Shown piece by piece: positions 40,926 to 51,222 of a stretch of 64,000 nt of DNA (position 1 is the first letter of the stretch; each line of letters begins with the position of its first letter). The stretch comes from Rickettsia typhi. Lineage in GTDB: Bacteria > Pseudomonadota > Alphaproteobacteria > Rickettsiales > Deianiraeaceae. The stretch covers positions 62,001 through 126,000 of the forward strand of contig CAMDIK010000001.1 of NCBI GenBank assembly GCA_945898725.1. The letters run 5' to 3'. The notes under the pieces were generated by a model. The model was given only the letters and a program-made list of their open reading frames with translations, was not told where the DNA came from and did not search any database. Position numbers and translations under genes: made by a program.

Positions 40926-42812
40926 CTACATTCCGCAAAAAACTGCAAGGCGATACACCAAAAATGCAGCAATCCAGGCAATAATTGTTGTGGTTGCAAT
41001 CAGGTATATCGTTGCATTTTTGTATTCTGCCTCTTTTGCGAAAGTTGTTGCCGCGGAAATGCAGGGAATATAATACATAAAAAACGTAATAAAACTAAGG
41101 CACGCGGGCATTGAAGCGTATTTTCGAATGTTAAAATCTGACTTTTTCCAGGAACTTTCGTCCTCAACATCTAGGTTCGAATTATACAAAACACCCAGTG
41201 AAACCACGGCAATTTCCTTCCCAATCAGCCCTGAAATCACAGAAATATTCATGCGCCAATCAAACCCAAGCGGGGCGAAAATTGGGGAAATAACCTCGCC
41301 AATTCTGCCAATAATACTGTTTTCAAGCCGCTCTTTTTTTAGCTCTTGCATTAAATGCGAATTTTGCGCGCTTTCTGCCAGCGAATATTTCTCATAATAG
41401 CTATTTTTCACCGGGTAATTCGACAAAAACCACAGCGCAGAAGAGAAAATAATGATGAAAGTTCCCGCCTTTTTCACAAACATCACAACCTCGTGCTGAA
41501 CGGCATAAAACACCTGCTTTAAATTCGGAAAACGATACTTCGGCATCTCCATTAAGTAAGGAATATGCTTGATTTTATTGGGCTTTCCCCCAGCAACCAC
41601 GTTAATTAACAGCGAAATTAGCAGCCCGGTTACCGCGCTAATTATATATATTCCAAGCAACACATAAGGCGCAACTTTTGCCGAAAAAAGACTGCCAACA
41701 AGCAGCATAAAGAATGTAAATTTCGCGCTACAAGTCATAAAACCTATAGCAAACATAGCGGAAATTCGCTGAATTTTACTTGGCAAAATTCTAACCGAAA
41801 GATAAGCGGGAATAGAACACCCAAACCCCGTAACCAATGGAATAACCGCCTTTCCGCTTAAGCGAAAAACGCGCATAAAACTGTCCATTAAAAACGAAAC
41901 GCGCGCCATATATCCGCTTTTTTCCAGCAAATTTATGCAAAAAAACAGGATCATAATACTTGGCAAAAATTGTAGTAAACTAAACACGCCCTGGAAAATT
42001 CCATTGTTGATAATATTCGATATTTCCTGGTGTTTTACCACAATTTCCACGGCGTTAAATAGGCATCCAGCAACCACGCCCATCCAGTCTTTTATGACAT
42101 CGCTCAAGGAAAAAGCAGCCTTAAACATTCCCAACATAATGAAAATAAAGCAGGGAAGCCCCAAAATTTTGTGCAAGAAAATATAGTCCAGTACCCTTGT
42201 GCCATTGAAAAATTTGCCTGATTTTATTGGCGATTTTGTCTTTTTTGTGATATTTACAAGCAGGTTGGGAAAGGTTTTTGTATTATCCGCCGGGTTCAAG
42301 TCCGCCAGCATGTCCAGCAACCCGTCATCGCAATGTTTTAGCAAATTGCACGATGAAATTTTCACAGCAGGAATGCGGGATTTACTGGAAATTTCGTCCA
42401 AATCAATCTCAATTCCCGAATTTTGCGCAGCCTCTACGGAATTAAAGCATAAAACAAGCTTTTTTCCAGGAATTGCCTGTAAAATCTCGCGGGTTAGCAG
42501 CAGGTCAATCTCCGGCTTTGTGCCATCAATTACATTCAAAATAATATCATACGAACCTACATTTTTTATAGCATTTACAGTGGTTTTTTCATCCCTGCTC
42601 ATCGCATTATTTAACGAATATATGCCCGGAGTGTCAATAAAACTAAAAATTACACTCTTATATTTCAGCATAACTTCGGCTAAATCCGTTGTAACTCCAG
42701 CGAAATTTCCAACTTTTAAATTACAACCTGCCAGGCAATTTATTATAGAAGTTTTGCCAACATTTGGTCTTCCAACCACAAGAATTCGCTTGTAACTACT
42801 AACATTATTCAT
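40926..42812 (-). CDS. feoB: Ferrous iron transport protein B
   Basis: 'ILVVGRPNVGKTSIINCLAGCNLKVGNFAGVTTD', 'FIDTPGIYSL', 'PLVTGFGCSIPAYLSVRIL'. Confidence 0.95.
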   Translation of the reverse strand: MNNVSSYKRILVVGRPNVGKTSIINCLAGCNLKVGNFAGVTTDLAEVMLKYKSVIFSFIDTPGIYSLNNAMSRDEKTTVNAIKNVGSYDIILNVIDGTKPEIDLLLTREILQAIPGKKLVLCFNSVEAAQNSGIEIDLDEISSKSRIPAVKISSCNLLKHCDDGLLDMLADLNPADNTKTFPNLLVNITKKTKSPIKSGKFFNGTRVLDYIFLHKILGLPCFIFIMLGMFKAAFSLSDVIKDWMGVVAGCLFNAVEIVVKHQEISNIINNGIFQGVFSLLQFLPSIMILFFCINLLEKSGYMARVSFLMDSFMRVFRLSGKAVIPLVTGFGCSIPAYLSVRILPSKIQRISAMFAIGFMTCSAKFTFFMLLVGSLFSAKVAPYVLLGIYIISAVTGLLISLLINVVAGGKPNKIKHIPYLMEMPKYRFPNLKQVFYAVQHEVVMFVKKAGTFIIIFSSALWFLSNYPVKNSYYEKYSLAESAQNSHLMQELKKERLENSIIGRIGEVISPIFAPLGFDWRMNISVISGLIGKEIAVVSLGVLYNSNLDVEDESSWKKSDFNIRKYASMPACLSFITFFMYYIPCISAATTFAKEAEYKNATIYLIATTTIIAWIAAFLVYRLAVFCGM

Positions 42813-43050
42813 ATTTTTGTACTAAAATATTTTTCGCATCTTTTTTGTGAATCATAAAGGAAATATAGTCCACTTCAGAACTCACCGAAGCCTTCAGCAA
42901 AAGCCCAAAAAGACTTTTATTTTCCAGTGTTATAATGGAATTTTTCTTGATATTGAACGAGAAAAAAATTTCCAACCCCCGTGGGTCAAAATTTACAATT
43001 TCCATCACAATATATTTTACGCCAATCGCGCATTTATCCAGCGTAATCAT
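42805..43050 (-). CDS. feoA: FeoA-domain protein
   Basis: 81-aa SH3-like ORF 'MITLDKCAIGVKYIVMEIV..' overlapping the feoB start. Confidence 0.65.
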   Translation of the reverse strand: MITLDKCAIGVKYIVMEIVNFDPRGLEIFFSFNIKKNSIITLENKSLFGLLLKASVSSEVDYISFMIHKKDAKNILVQKYE

Positions 43051-43126
43051 AGGAAAAATAATTTTTCAACAAAAACTTGCAATATATTTTTTAGTAATCA
43101 AGCATTTAATGTAAAATATCAAAAAT

Positions 43127-43774
43127 ATGCAAATTATCAACCAGGCGGATCAGGTTATAAACTACGAAAAAGCCCTGAAAAATATGAATAATATTGTAAA
43201 TTGCATCAAAAATCGCAGTCAAAGCGACACAATTTGGCTTTTACAGCACGAAAACGTATATACCATCGGGGGTTTGGGCAATATTTCCGATGTTTTAGAG
43301 CCCTCAATTCCGGTTGTTCACACAAATCGCGGCGGAAAAGTTACTTACCACGGCCCCGGGCAATTAATTGCCTATTTTATGCTGGATATTCGCAAAAATT
43401 TCCAAGGAGACGTGCATAAATTCGTGCATTTTTTAGAGGAAATGGCGATTGCAGCGCTGGATTTTTATAAAATAAAAGGCGAAAGAATAGAAAAAATGAC
43501 GGGAATTTGGGTGAATAATGCCGGAAAATACGAGAAAATCGCCGCAATTGGCGTGCGAATTTCTGGCGGAATATCATACCATGGAATTTCAATCAACATT
43601 TCGCCGGATTTATCAAAATTTTCCGGAATAGTTCCCTGCGGCATAAAAGATTTTGGAATTTGCTCACTGGAATCCCTTAAAATATCAACAGATATAAGGG
43701 AATTTGCGGGGGTTTTTCTGGAAAATATCTCAAACTACGAAATATCCAAAGCAGTTGCAGGTCAGGCGCAATGA
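43127..43774 (+). CDS. lipB: Octanoyltransferase LipB
   Basis: 'NRGGKVTYHGPGQLIAYFMLDIR', 'KIAAIGVRISGGISYHGISINI', 'IVPCGIKDFGICSL'. Confidence 0.95.
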   Translation: MQIINQADQVINYEKALKNMNNIVNCIKNRSQSDTIWLLQHENVYTIGGLGNISDVLEPSIPVVHTNRGGKVTYHGPGQLIAYFMLDIRKNFQGDVHKFVHFLEEMAIAALDFYKIKGERIEKMTGIWVNNAGKYEKIAAIGVRISGGISYHGISINISPDLSKFSGIVPCGIKDFGICSLESLKISTDIREFAGVFLENISNYEISKAVAGQAQ

Positions 43775-44140
43775 AGTGAATAATACCAAGGAAAAAACGG
43801 CATATTGTGGGCGATTTTTCCAAGCAACACCGGCAAAAAACGCAAAAACAGATGTAAACATTGTAATCACGCAGCAAAGCGTGAAAATCGGCACACAGGG
43901 AAAATTAATATATTTTCCGGGCTTAAGATTTTTGTCAAAAATAATCCATTTTGAAGCAAAAAATCCCGTTAAACTCAAGCAGGAAATAGCGCAAAACTCT
44001 GAAATAATCAGCAAACATTTTACATGAGAGGTAAAATATTCCGGGTAAAGCCTAAAAAAATCATAGTAATAATTCGCGGTCATGGACACCGAAAAATAGT
44101 GCCAAAAATTCAACCAGCATAAGTCAATATAGTCCATCAT
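43730..44140 (-). CDS. Hypothetical membrane protein
   Basis: Hydrophobic multi-TM ORF directly abutting infA on the same strand. Competing + ORF at 43704-44027 looks less protein-like. Confidence 0.45.
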   Translation of the reverse strand: MMDYIDLCWLNFWHYFSVSMTANYYYDFFRLYPEYFTSHVKCLLIISEFCAISCLSLTGFFASKWIIFDKNLKPGKYINFPCVPIFTLCCVITMFTSVFAFFAGVAWKNRPQYAVFSLVLFTSLRLTCNCFGYFVV

Positions 44141-44367
44141 TAGTATCTATAAACAATTCTTCCATTATTCAAATCATACAAGGAAAATTCAACCCTTACC
44201 TTGTCTCCTTGGGTGATTTTAATTTTATTATTCTTTAATTTACCGCTAAGATGAGCAATTATAACCCTATCTCCCTCCAAATTTACCTGGAATTTTAGAT
44301 GTCCCAACTCTTTCAAAATCACGCCATTAAAGTCTAAAATGTCATCTTTTTTTGTTTTTTTATTCAT
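44140..44367 (-). CDS. infA: Translation initiation factor IF-1
   Basis: 'DILDFNGVILKELGHLKFQVNLEGDRVIIAHLSGKLKNNKIKITQGDKVRVEFSLYDLNNGRIVYRY'. Confidence 0.92.
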   Translation of the reverse strand: MNKKTKKDDILDFNGVILKELGHLKFQVNLEGDRVIIAHLSGKLKNNKIKITQGDKVRVEFSLYDLNNGRIVYRY

Positions 44368-44459
44368 GAATACTTAACATTTAGCATCAGTGTATAGTAA
44401 AAATTTTTATTGTAAATTAATAATTTCATTTTTTAATATTTTTATATTTTATTAGCAAA

Positions 44460-45707
44460 ATGCTCGATATATCAAAAATATGTAAAAACCCTGATTATTA
44501 CAGGGAAATAATGCAAAAAAGAGGGGTAAATGTGGACATAAATTTTATAGTCTCGCTGGACGAAAAAAGGCGCGAAGTGATGACAAATACTCAAAATTTA
44601 CAAGCAAAACAGAACGAATTAGCCGGAAAAATAGGTAAAATTAAAGGCGGAAAAGAAGCAGGAAATGTAGAAGATTTACTGGTAGAATCGGAGCAAAATA
44701 AGGCTAAATTAACAGCTCTCCAGGCGCAAGATTCAGCGCTTCAAGAGGAAATGCGCGAAATTTTGTCAACAATTCCCAATATTTTGCAAGATTGCGTGCC
44801 TGAAGGCGGCGAAGAAGACAGCCTGGAAATCAAGAAACACGGGGCAAAACGCGAATTTTCCTTCACCCCGCTGGAACATTATATTATAGGCGAAAAATCC
44901 GGGCAAATGAATTTTGAAGAGGCGGTGCGAATTTCCGGCAGCCGTTTTGTGATTTTAAAATCGCAGCTTGCAAGGCTTGAGCGCGCGCTAAAAAATTTCA
45001 TGCTAGACACGCACGCAAAAGAATTTGGCTATATTGAACACTATGTTCCGCATCTTGTAAATGAAAATGCGCTTTATGGCACGGGGCAATTGCCGAAATT
45101 TGACAACGGATATCAAACAACTGACGGGTTTTATCTTATTCCAACGGCGGAAGTTCCACTTACCAATTTGGTGAATGGTCAAATTATTAGCAGTGAAAAA
45201 TTACCAATGAGATTTTGCGCATATTCACAATGTTTTCGCAGCGAAGCAGGGTCTTCAGGCAAAGACACAGCAGGAATGTTACGCCAGCATCAGTTTTCAA
45301 AAGTTGAGCTTGTTTCCATCACAATGCCTGAAGAATCTAACAAGGAACACGACAGAATGCTTGCAGCGGCGGAGAATATTTTGCAAAAATTGGGCTTGCA
45401 TTACAGAGTTTGCATTTTAGCCGGGCAGGATACTGGGTTTTCCGCAAGCAAAACTTACGACATAGAAGTTTGGCTTCCCGGGCAAGGGAAATATCGTGAA
45501 ATTTCCAGCTGTTCCAACACTTTAGACTTTCAAGCGCGGCGAATGATGGCAAGATTTAAGTCAGAATCGGGGCAAAAAGGCTATGTTCACACGCTAAATG
45601 GCTCCGGGCTTGCAATTGGGCGAACCATCATTGCAATTATGGAAAATTTTCAAACGGCAGAGGGTAAGTTCGAAATTCCTGAAGTTTTACGGGGTTATAT
45701 GGCGTAA
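44460..45707 (+). CDS. serS: Seryl-tRNA synthetase
   Basis: 'MLDISKICKNPDYYREIMQKRG', 'FRSEAGSSGKDTAGMLRQHQFSKVE', 'ISSCSNTLDFQARRM', 'HTLNGSGLAIGRT'. Confidence 0.98.
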   Translation: MLDISKICKNPDYYREIMQKRGVNVDINFIVSLDEKRREVMTNTQNLQAKQNELAGKIGKIKGGKEAGNVEDLLVESEQNKAKLTALQAQDSALQEEMREILSTIPNILQDCVPEGGEEDSLEIKKHGAKREFSFTPLEHYIIGEKSGQMNFEEAVRISGSRFVILKSQLARLERALKNFMLDTHAKEFGYIEHYVPHLVNENALYGTGQLPKFDNGYQTTDGFYLIPTAEVPLTNLVNGQIISSEKLPMRFCAYSQCFRSEAGSSGKDTAGMLRQHQFSKVELVSITMPEESNKEHDRMLAAAENILQKLGLHYRVCILAGQDTGFSASKTYDIEVWLPGQGKYREISSCSNTLDFQARRMMARFKSESGQKGYVHTLNGSGLAIGRTIIAIMENFQTAEGKFEIPEVLRGYMA

Positions 45708-45711
45708 TTGC

Positions 45712-46842
45712 TTAACCCCAAATGCGTTGCCAGAGTGACAGTTGACTTCTCTGCTTTTTTAAAAGACTTTCAAAACTATCTGGCGTTCCATCAGATTTAG
45801 GTAAAGATTTAAACTTTGCAAAGCAACGCAGCATTGGGTGTGGAGTACAATTGCTTATGTAGGTATTAGATAGCTCTAAAGCGCTAGTGCAGATGAGTGC
45901 TTTTTCAGCATTTGGCGTGTTGCTTGGAGCTTCATCGCTCTCACAAATACAATTGCATCTCGATTGTGGTGCCTCTGGTGCTTTTTCTTTAGGTTTGCAT
46001 GCATAAGGATCGGTATCGAAAAACTCTCTGGGTTTATAATTCGCAGATACAGTGATTTTCATGTTTTTATTGAAGATTATGCTATTCTTATTATTTATCC
46101 AAGCACCCGTTCCTTTTTGCGTCAATTCGTCAGAAGTTGGATTGGGTTGCCTTTGGCTAAGTGTGAAGGGTATTTTTTCAAATTTACACCATGCATGCAA
46201 GCTTTTTGTTGCTGCATTCATTGTATTTTCGAGTGTATCTTCTATAGCATATACACATGGATTGTTAATTTTAGGAGCTTCCTTAAGTGATTCCCATTTT
46301 ACCTTCGTGTCATTAGTTGTAGGGATTTTTTGATAATAGATTCCTTGCTCGTGTTTGTATTTACTCCGTGTATCTTCACATTGAAAGTAAATAACGCGCG
46401 CTTCCCTACGTTTTTTAGATTCTTCCAAACTTTGACCCTCCCCCACTCTAAAACCTTTTTCAAGATCATCCGCACCCTTTTCTATGACGGAGCGCAGTTC
46501 AACTTCACGTTCGTTGGCAAAAATAGGTATTTTGGCGGCAAAAATAGGTATTTTATTTACAATACACTCGTCACCCACATCCTCTGACTCGCTTAAGTCT
46601 ATAGATATTTTTTTCTGTTTGCCTTGGTTGTAATTCATTGAAATAGCCACACCAGGCATGCCTTTACCTGGTTTGATCACACCAAGCTGAGCACAATAAC
46701 TATTTGAATCAGGTATTTCTGGTATAAATGAATCTACGTGTGAAGCGTTATCCGCCATGATAACAGTGGAGGGTGTATCAGAAGATATTCTACCCCAAAT
46801 AAGCTTAGCAAGATTAATAGCTATTATTGACAATGTTGACAT
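45712..46842 (-). CDS. Orphan hypothetical protein, Cys-rich, 376 aa
   Basis: Long intact ORF with about 13 Cys, including 'SRCNCICES', and a consensus promoter upstream. No family recognised. Confidence 0.75.
   Translation of the reverse strand: MSTLSIIAINLAKLIWGRISSDTPSTVIMADNASHVDSFIPEIPDSNSYCAQLGVIKPGKGMPGVAISMNYNQGKQKKISIDLSESEDVGDECIVNKIPIFAAKIPIFANEREVELRSVIEKGADDLEKGFRVGEGQSLEESKKRREARVIYFQCEDTRSKYKHEQGIYYQKIPTTNDTKVKWESLKEAPKINNPCVYAIEDTLENTMNAATKSLHAWCKFEKIPFTLSQRQPNPTSDELTQKGTGAWINNKNSIIFNKNMKITVSANYKPREFFDTDPYACKPKEKAPEAPQSRCNCICESDEAPSNTPNAEKALICTSALELSNTYISNCTPHPMLRCFAKFKSLPKSDGTPDSFESLLKKQRSQLSLWQRIWG
46516..46554 (-). repeat. Two 18-bp direct repeats, 21-bp period, inside the orphan CDS
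   Basis: GGCAAAAATAGGTATTTT at 46516-46533 and 46537-46554 (encodes KIPIFAAKIPIFAN). Confidence 0.95.
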
Positions 46843-46876
46843 TATTTATTCTATTGAAAACTATAAGAACTATAAG

Positions 46877-46905
46877 ATTATAGCATATTTTTCATACAAT
46901 GTCAA
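46877..46905 (-). promoter_or_regulatory. Consensus sigma70 promoter for the orphan gene
   Basis: Minus strand TTGACA (46905-46900), 17-bp spacer, TATAAT (46882-46877), with TG one base upstream of the -10. Confidence 0.85.
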
Positions 46906-46919
46906 GTGAATTAGTAATT

Positions 46920-47369
46920 TTATCTATTATTCCTTAATTTATCGCGATTTTCAAATGCAATTTGGCGAGATTTTACAATATGTTCTTCAAATTTTGCTTC
47001 ATTCCAGATTTCAAATGTGTGACCTTTTCCAATAAATACAGCAGTTTCCTCAATTTGCAAATCGCAGACAAGATCCTGCGGTAAAAGCACCCTGCCCTCC
47101 GGATCAAATTGCAACTGATAACTTCCACCAAGCACAGAAGTTGCAAATGCATCTTTTTCGCTGGAAAATGGATCTAAATTATCAATTAAAGCGGTTAAAT
47201 TTTCAAGCCTTTCAAGGCTGCACCCTTCGATGCAATCGTTAATTATTGAGCGATAGGCGATAATTCCCTGAAATGCGCTGTCGGAAATTGCCGACCGAAA
47301 TTGCGCTGGCACGGAAACCCTTAGCTTTTTATCTACTTTATTTTTATATGTTGAAATGAAAAGAGACAT
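46920..47369 (-). CDS. mraZ: Transcriptional regulator MraZ
   Basis: 'FISTYKNKVDKKLRVSVPAQFRSAI' and 'QLQFDPEGRVLLPQDLVCDLQIEETAVFIGKGHTFEIWNEAKFEEH'. ATG at 47369; TTG at 47393 with a perfect SD is an alternative start. Confidence 0.93.
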   Translation of the reverse strand: MSLFISTYKNKVDKKLRVSVPAQFRSAISDSAFQGIIAYRSIINDCIEGCSLERLENLTALIDNLDPFSSEKDAFATSVLGGSYQLQFDPEGRVLLPQDLVCDLQIEETAVFIGKGHTFEIWNEAKFEEHIVKSRQIAFENRDKLRNNR

Positions 47370-47527
47370 ATAAAACAATAGACAAAAAGCCAAGAACCAC
47401 CTCCTTTAAAACTACCGGCCGAAGCCGCACCTCCTTTAAACGTTACCACAAACACCAAAATAAGTAGTAGACCCGCTGCAATAGCAAGATTCTCTCTTCT
47501 ACCTTGCAAACGCAACTTCGCTACAGA

Positions 47528-47562
47528 TGGTAACATATGGTATGTTGTGGTATAAAATGGAA
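47528..47562. promoter_or_regulatory. Candidate MraZ operator: four TGGWA repeats at 10-bp period
   Basis: TGGTA (47528) N5 TGGTA (47538) N5 TGGTA (47548) N5 TGGAA (47558), next to TTGACT on the mraZ strand. Confidence 0.65.
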
Positions 47563-47760
47563 AAGTCAAGCTTTTTTTTGCAAAAAAGTATATTTTTTAT
47601 AAAAAAAGTGAAAATATTTGTAATGCACAAGATATTTTAATGGTATTATATGGTAAGAAATTAGCAGAAAAGCCTTATGATACTTGAATTTTTGTAAAAT
47701 ATGTCATAAATTGCAGATCTTTCCCATTTTACCCCATGGAAAAGATCTTTTTGCAAAATA

Positions 47761-49116
47761 TTACGCTTCACTCTTGCTTGAATTGGCTGTATTTTTAGAT
47801 TTAACCTGCGCTTGGGAAGATTGTTTTTGTTTTTCCTCCGGTTTTTTTGCAACCTCTGGCTTGGTAAACACCATTTTTGGCTCCGCCAAACCCAGCACAG
47901 CATTTTTGTCTATCACAATTTCCACAATATCTTTCCTGCTTGGGGAATAATACATAGTGTTATTAAGGGTATTTTCCAAAATTGCACGCAAACCCCGCGC
48001 CCCAGTCTTGCGTTTTTTTGCAAGTTTTGCAATTTCAATTAGCGATTCATGGGTGAAAGTAAGTTCAATATTGTCAATGGCGAAAAGCTTTCTATATTGC
48101 TTAATAAGCGCATTTTTCGGCTCATTTAGTACCCTTACCATTTCCTCTTCGGTTAAATCTGTTAGCGCAACCAAGATCTGAAAACGCCCAATAAATTCAG
48201 GAATTAAGCCATATTTCATCACGTCTTCAACCTCAATTCCGCGCATAATGCTGCTTATGTCAATTTCATCTTTATTGATTACCGTTGCACCAAAACCTAT
48301 GGAAGTTTTACCTGCCATTCTTGTGGTTACAATTTTTTCAATTCCAGCAAACGCACCGCCAACGATAAATAGAATATTTTCAGTGTTTACTTGGATAAAT
48401 TCTTGATTTGGATGCTTCCTTCCCCCTTGAGGCGGAACGGAAACCACAGTTCCCTCAACAATTTTCAACAAAGCCTGCTGCACCCCCTCACCGGAAACGT
48501 CCCTGGTAACTGAAGGCCCATCACTTTTCTTGGAAATTTTGTCAATTTCGTCAATGTATATAATACCATTTTGAGCTTTTTCCACGTCATAATCGGCATT
48601 TTGCAGCAATTTTACCACAACATTTTCCACGTCTTCGCCAACATAACCCGCCTCTGTAAGAGTTGTTGCGTCAGATATTGCGAATGGAACATTGATAATT
48701 TTTGCCACGGTTTGGGCAATTAAAGTCTTCCCGGTTCCAGTTGGACCCACAACAATAACGTTTGATTTGCTAACTTTTACGTCTTTTAAGTCCGGTTTCA
48801 TTTCGTAATCTTTGATATGAATGCGCTTATAATGATTGTAAACTGCAACAGATATTGCTTTTTTTGCACTTTCCTGCCCGATTATATATTCATCAAGCAT
48901 TGATTTCATTTGCTCTGGCGTTGGAATTTCAGCTTTACTCTTTTTCCCACCAACTTGCTCTATTTCCTCCTTCACTATATCATGACACAGATCAATGCAC
49001 TCGTTACAAATAAAAACATTTGGCCCGGCAATCAGTTTTTTTACATCTTTCTGGCTTTTACCGCAAAATGAGCAATAAAGAACAGCATTATTTTGTTTTT
49101 TTATATCAATAGCCAT
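47761..49116 (-). CDS. clpX: ATP-dependent Clp protease ATP-binding subunit ClpX
   Basis: '[30 protein letters not shown]' zinc finger; '[47 protein letters not shown]'. Confidence 0.98.
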   Translation of the reverse strand: MAIDIKKQNNAVLYCSFCGKSQKDVKKLIAGPNVFICNECIDLCHDIVKEEIEQVGGKKSKAEIPTPEQMKSMLDEYIIGQESAKKAISVAVYNHYKRIHIKDYEMKPDLKDVKVSKSNVIVVGPTGTGKTLIAQTVAKIINVPFAISDATTLTEAGYVGEDVENVVVKLLQNADYDVEKAQNGIIYIDEIDKISKKSDGPSVTRDVSGEGVQQALLKIVEGTVVSVPPQGGRKHPNQEFIQVNTENILFIVGGAFAGIEKIVTTRMAGKTSIGFGATVINKDEIDISSIMRGIEVEDVMKYGLIPEFIGRFQILVALTDLTEEEMVRVLNEPKNALIKQYRKLFAIDNIELTFTHESLIEIAKLAKKRKTGARGLRAILENTLNNTMYYSPSRKDIVEIVIDKNAVLGLAEPKMVFTKPEVAKKPEEKQKQSSQAQVKSKNTANSSKSEA

Positions 49117-49128
49117 ACATTTCTAAAA

Positions 49129-49791
49129 CTATTCCTCAATAACCACCTTACTTCGATTTTCAATAATATGATCCACTATTCCAAATTTTAGTGCATCTTC
49201 GGCGCTCATAAAATTATCCCTTTCCATGCTAGATTCAACAACGGAAAGTTTTTGCTTGGTGTGTTTCACGAAAATATTGTTCAGGGTTTTCTTCACATTT
49301 GCCATTTCTCGTGCATGAATTTCAATATCCGTTGCCTGACCCGAAAAACCGCCACTTGGCTGGTGAATCATCACGCGCGCGTGGGGTAAAATATATCGTT
49401 TTCCCGCCGTTCCCGCTGCTAAAATAACAGAACCTGCGGAACAAGCTTGCCCTATGCAAACCGTGCAAATATTTGGACGAATAAACTGCATTGTGTCGTA
49501 AATTGCAAGGCAGGAAGTTACAACGCCACCCGGAGAATTAATGTACATCCAGATATCTTTGTCAGGATTTTCAGATTCCAAAAACAACAATTGGGCAACT
49601 ATTAGGGTAGACATATCGTCATTAAACCCCCCGGAAAGAAAGATAACACGCTCTTTGAGCAACCTGGAATATATATCAAAAGACCTCTCGCCCCTGCCAG
49701 TTTGTTCAATAACCATTGGAACCAAATAGTTTACCAAATCACTAGTATGTTTTGGGAAATTCATATTGTTTAACATACGCCAATAAAGCAA
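49129..49791 (-). CDS. clpP: ATP-dependent Clp protease proteolytic subunit ClpP
   Basis: '[21 protein letters not shown]', '[16 protein letters not shown]', '[24 protein letters not shown]'. Confidence 0.97.
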   Translation of the reverse strand: MLYWRMLNNMNFPKHTSDLVNYLVPMVIEQTGRGERSFDIYSRLLKERVIFLSGGFNDDMSTLIVAQLLFLESENPDKDIWMYINSPGGVVTSCLAIYDTMQFIRPNICTVCIGQACSAGSVILAAGTAGKRYILPHARVMIHQPSGGFSGQATDIEIHAREMANVKKTLNNIFVKHTKQKLSVVESSMERDNFMSAEDALKFGIVDHIIENRSKVVIEE

Positions 49792-49907
49792 AATACACTA
49801 TTGAATACAATTATATAACTAATAATCAAGAAAAAAATATTTTTTATTTTTAATAAAAAAAATAGCAAATTTGTAATGGTATATTTTCAAATCTTGTTGC
49901 ATAAAGT

Positions 49908-49932
49908 AAAAAGGTGACTCTTGCGAGCCACC
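49908..49932 (-). terminator. Rho-independent terminator of tuf
   Basis: Minus strand GGTGGCTC-GCAA-GAGTCACC-TTTTT: 8-bp stem, GNRA loop, U-tract. Confidence 0.9.
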
Positions 49933-49956
49933 CTTGGTAATAAAATATATATTTTA

Positions 49957-51129
49957 TTATTCAATAATTTCAGCGACTTGACCAGCGCCAACAGTTCTAC
50001 CACCTTCACGAATAGCAAATCTTAGACCAATGTCCATAGCAATTGGAGTAATTAATTCAACCAAAACTTGAACATTATCCCCAGGCATTACCATTTCCGC
50101 AGAACCTTCCAAGGTAACTTCACCAGTTACATCAGTTGTTCTAAAGTAAAACTGTGGTCTATATTTATTAAAGAAAGGAGTATGCCTTCCGCCCTCTTCC
50201 TTCGATAAAATATACACAGTTGCTTTGAACTTTTTATGCGGAGTTATACTACCAGGTTTAGCCAAAACTTGACCCCTTTCAATAGCCTCCCTGTCGATAC
50301 CACGTAAAAGCAGCCCAACATTATCACCAGCTTGACCTTGATCAAGTAATTTTCTAAACATTTCAACACCGGTAACAATACTTTTTTGAGTATCACGAAT
50401 ACCAATAATTTCAATTTCCTCTCCAACCTTAACAATACCAGTTTCAATACGGCCAGTTGCAACAGTTCCGCGACCAGGAATAGAAAAAACATCTTCCACT
50501 GACATCAGGAAAGGTTTATCGGTATCACGAGTAGGTGTTGGAATGTGAGAATCCACAGCTTCCATTAATTTTTGAATTTGCTCAACCCATTGAGCTTCAC
50601 CGTTTAGACCGCCAAGGGCAGAACCGCGAACAATAGGAGTATTCATAAAACCCTGTGCTTCAAGCAACTCACTCACCTCCATTTCAACCAATTCCAACAT
50701 ATCAGCATCAGCTATGTCGCATTTATTTAAAAATACAACCATACTAGGTACGCCAACTTGACGAGCAAGTAAGATATGCTCTCTTGTTTGAGGCATCGGA
50801 CCATCGGTTGCAGAAACCACCAATATAGCACCATCCATTTGCGCTGCACCAGTAATCATATTCTTAATATAGTCGGCGTGTCCAGGACAATCCACGTGTG
50901 CATAGTGACGATTTAGAGTTTCATATTCAACGTGAGCAGTTGCAATAGTAATACCGCGAGCTTTTTCTTCAGGAGCCTTATCAATTTGATCATAAGCCAC
51001 CACTTTAGCACCACCTTGTTTTGATAAAACGCTAGTAATAGCAGCAGTAAGAGTAGTTTTACCATGATCTACGTGACCAATAGTCCCAACGTTTACGTGG
51101 GGCTTTGTTCGTTCAAATTTTTCTTTCAT
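49957..51129 (-). CDS. tuf: Elongation factor Tu
   Basis: '[24 protein letters not shown]', '[26 protein letters not shown]', 'FLNKCD'. Confidence 0.99.
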   Translation of the reverse strand: MKEKFERTKPHVNVGTIGHVDHGKTTLTAAITSVLSKQGGAKVVAYDQIDKAPEEKARGITIATAHVEYETLNRHYAHVDCPGHADYIKNMITGAAQMDGAILVVSATDGPMPQTREHILLARQVGVPSMVVFLNKCDIADADMLELVEMEVSELLEAQGFMNTPIVRGSALGGLNGEAQWVEQIQKLMEAVDSHIPTPTRDTDKPFLMSVEDVFSIPGRGTVATGRIETGIVKVGEEIEIIGIRDTQKSIVTGVEMFRKLLDQGQAGDNVGLLLRGIDREAIERGQVLAKPGSITPHKKFKATVYILSKEEGGRHTPFFNKYRPQFYFRTTDVTGEVTLEGSAEMVMPGDNVQVLVELITPIAMDIGLRFAIREGGRTVGAGQVAEIIE

Positions 51130-51222
51130 ATTAAATTACAAAAAATGTTAATTTCACTATTGACTAAACCACACAATTTAATTTGCAAGTATTTTTTAAA
51201 AAATTTTCAATTATTTTTCCTA

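Noticed and set aside
42199-42795. 198-aa plus ORF opposite feoB
   Set aside because: Antisense to the FeoB G domain with conserved G motifs.
43704-44027. 107-aa plus ORF after lipB
   Set aside because: Overlaps lipB 3' end and a more plausible membrane ORF on the minus strand; no recognisable sequence.
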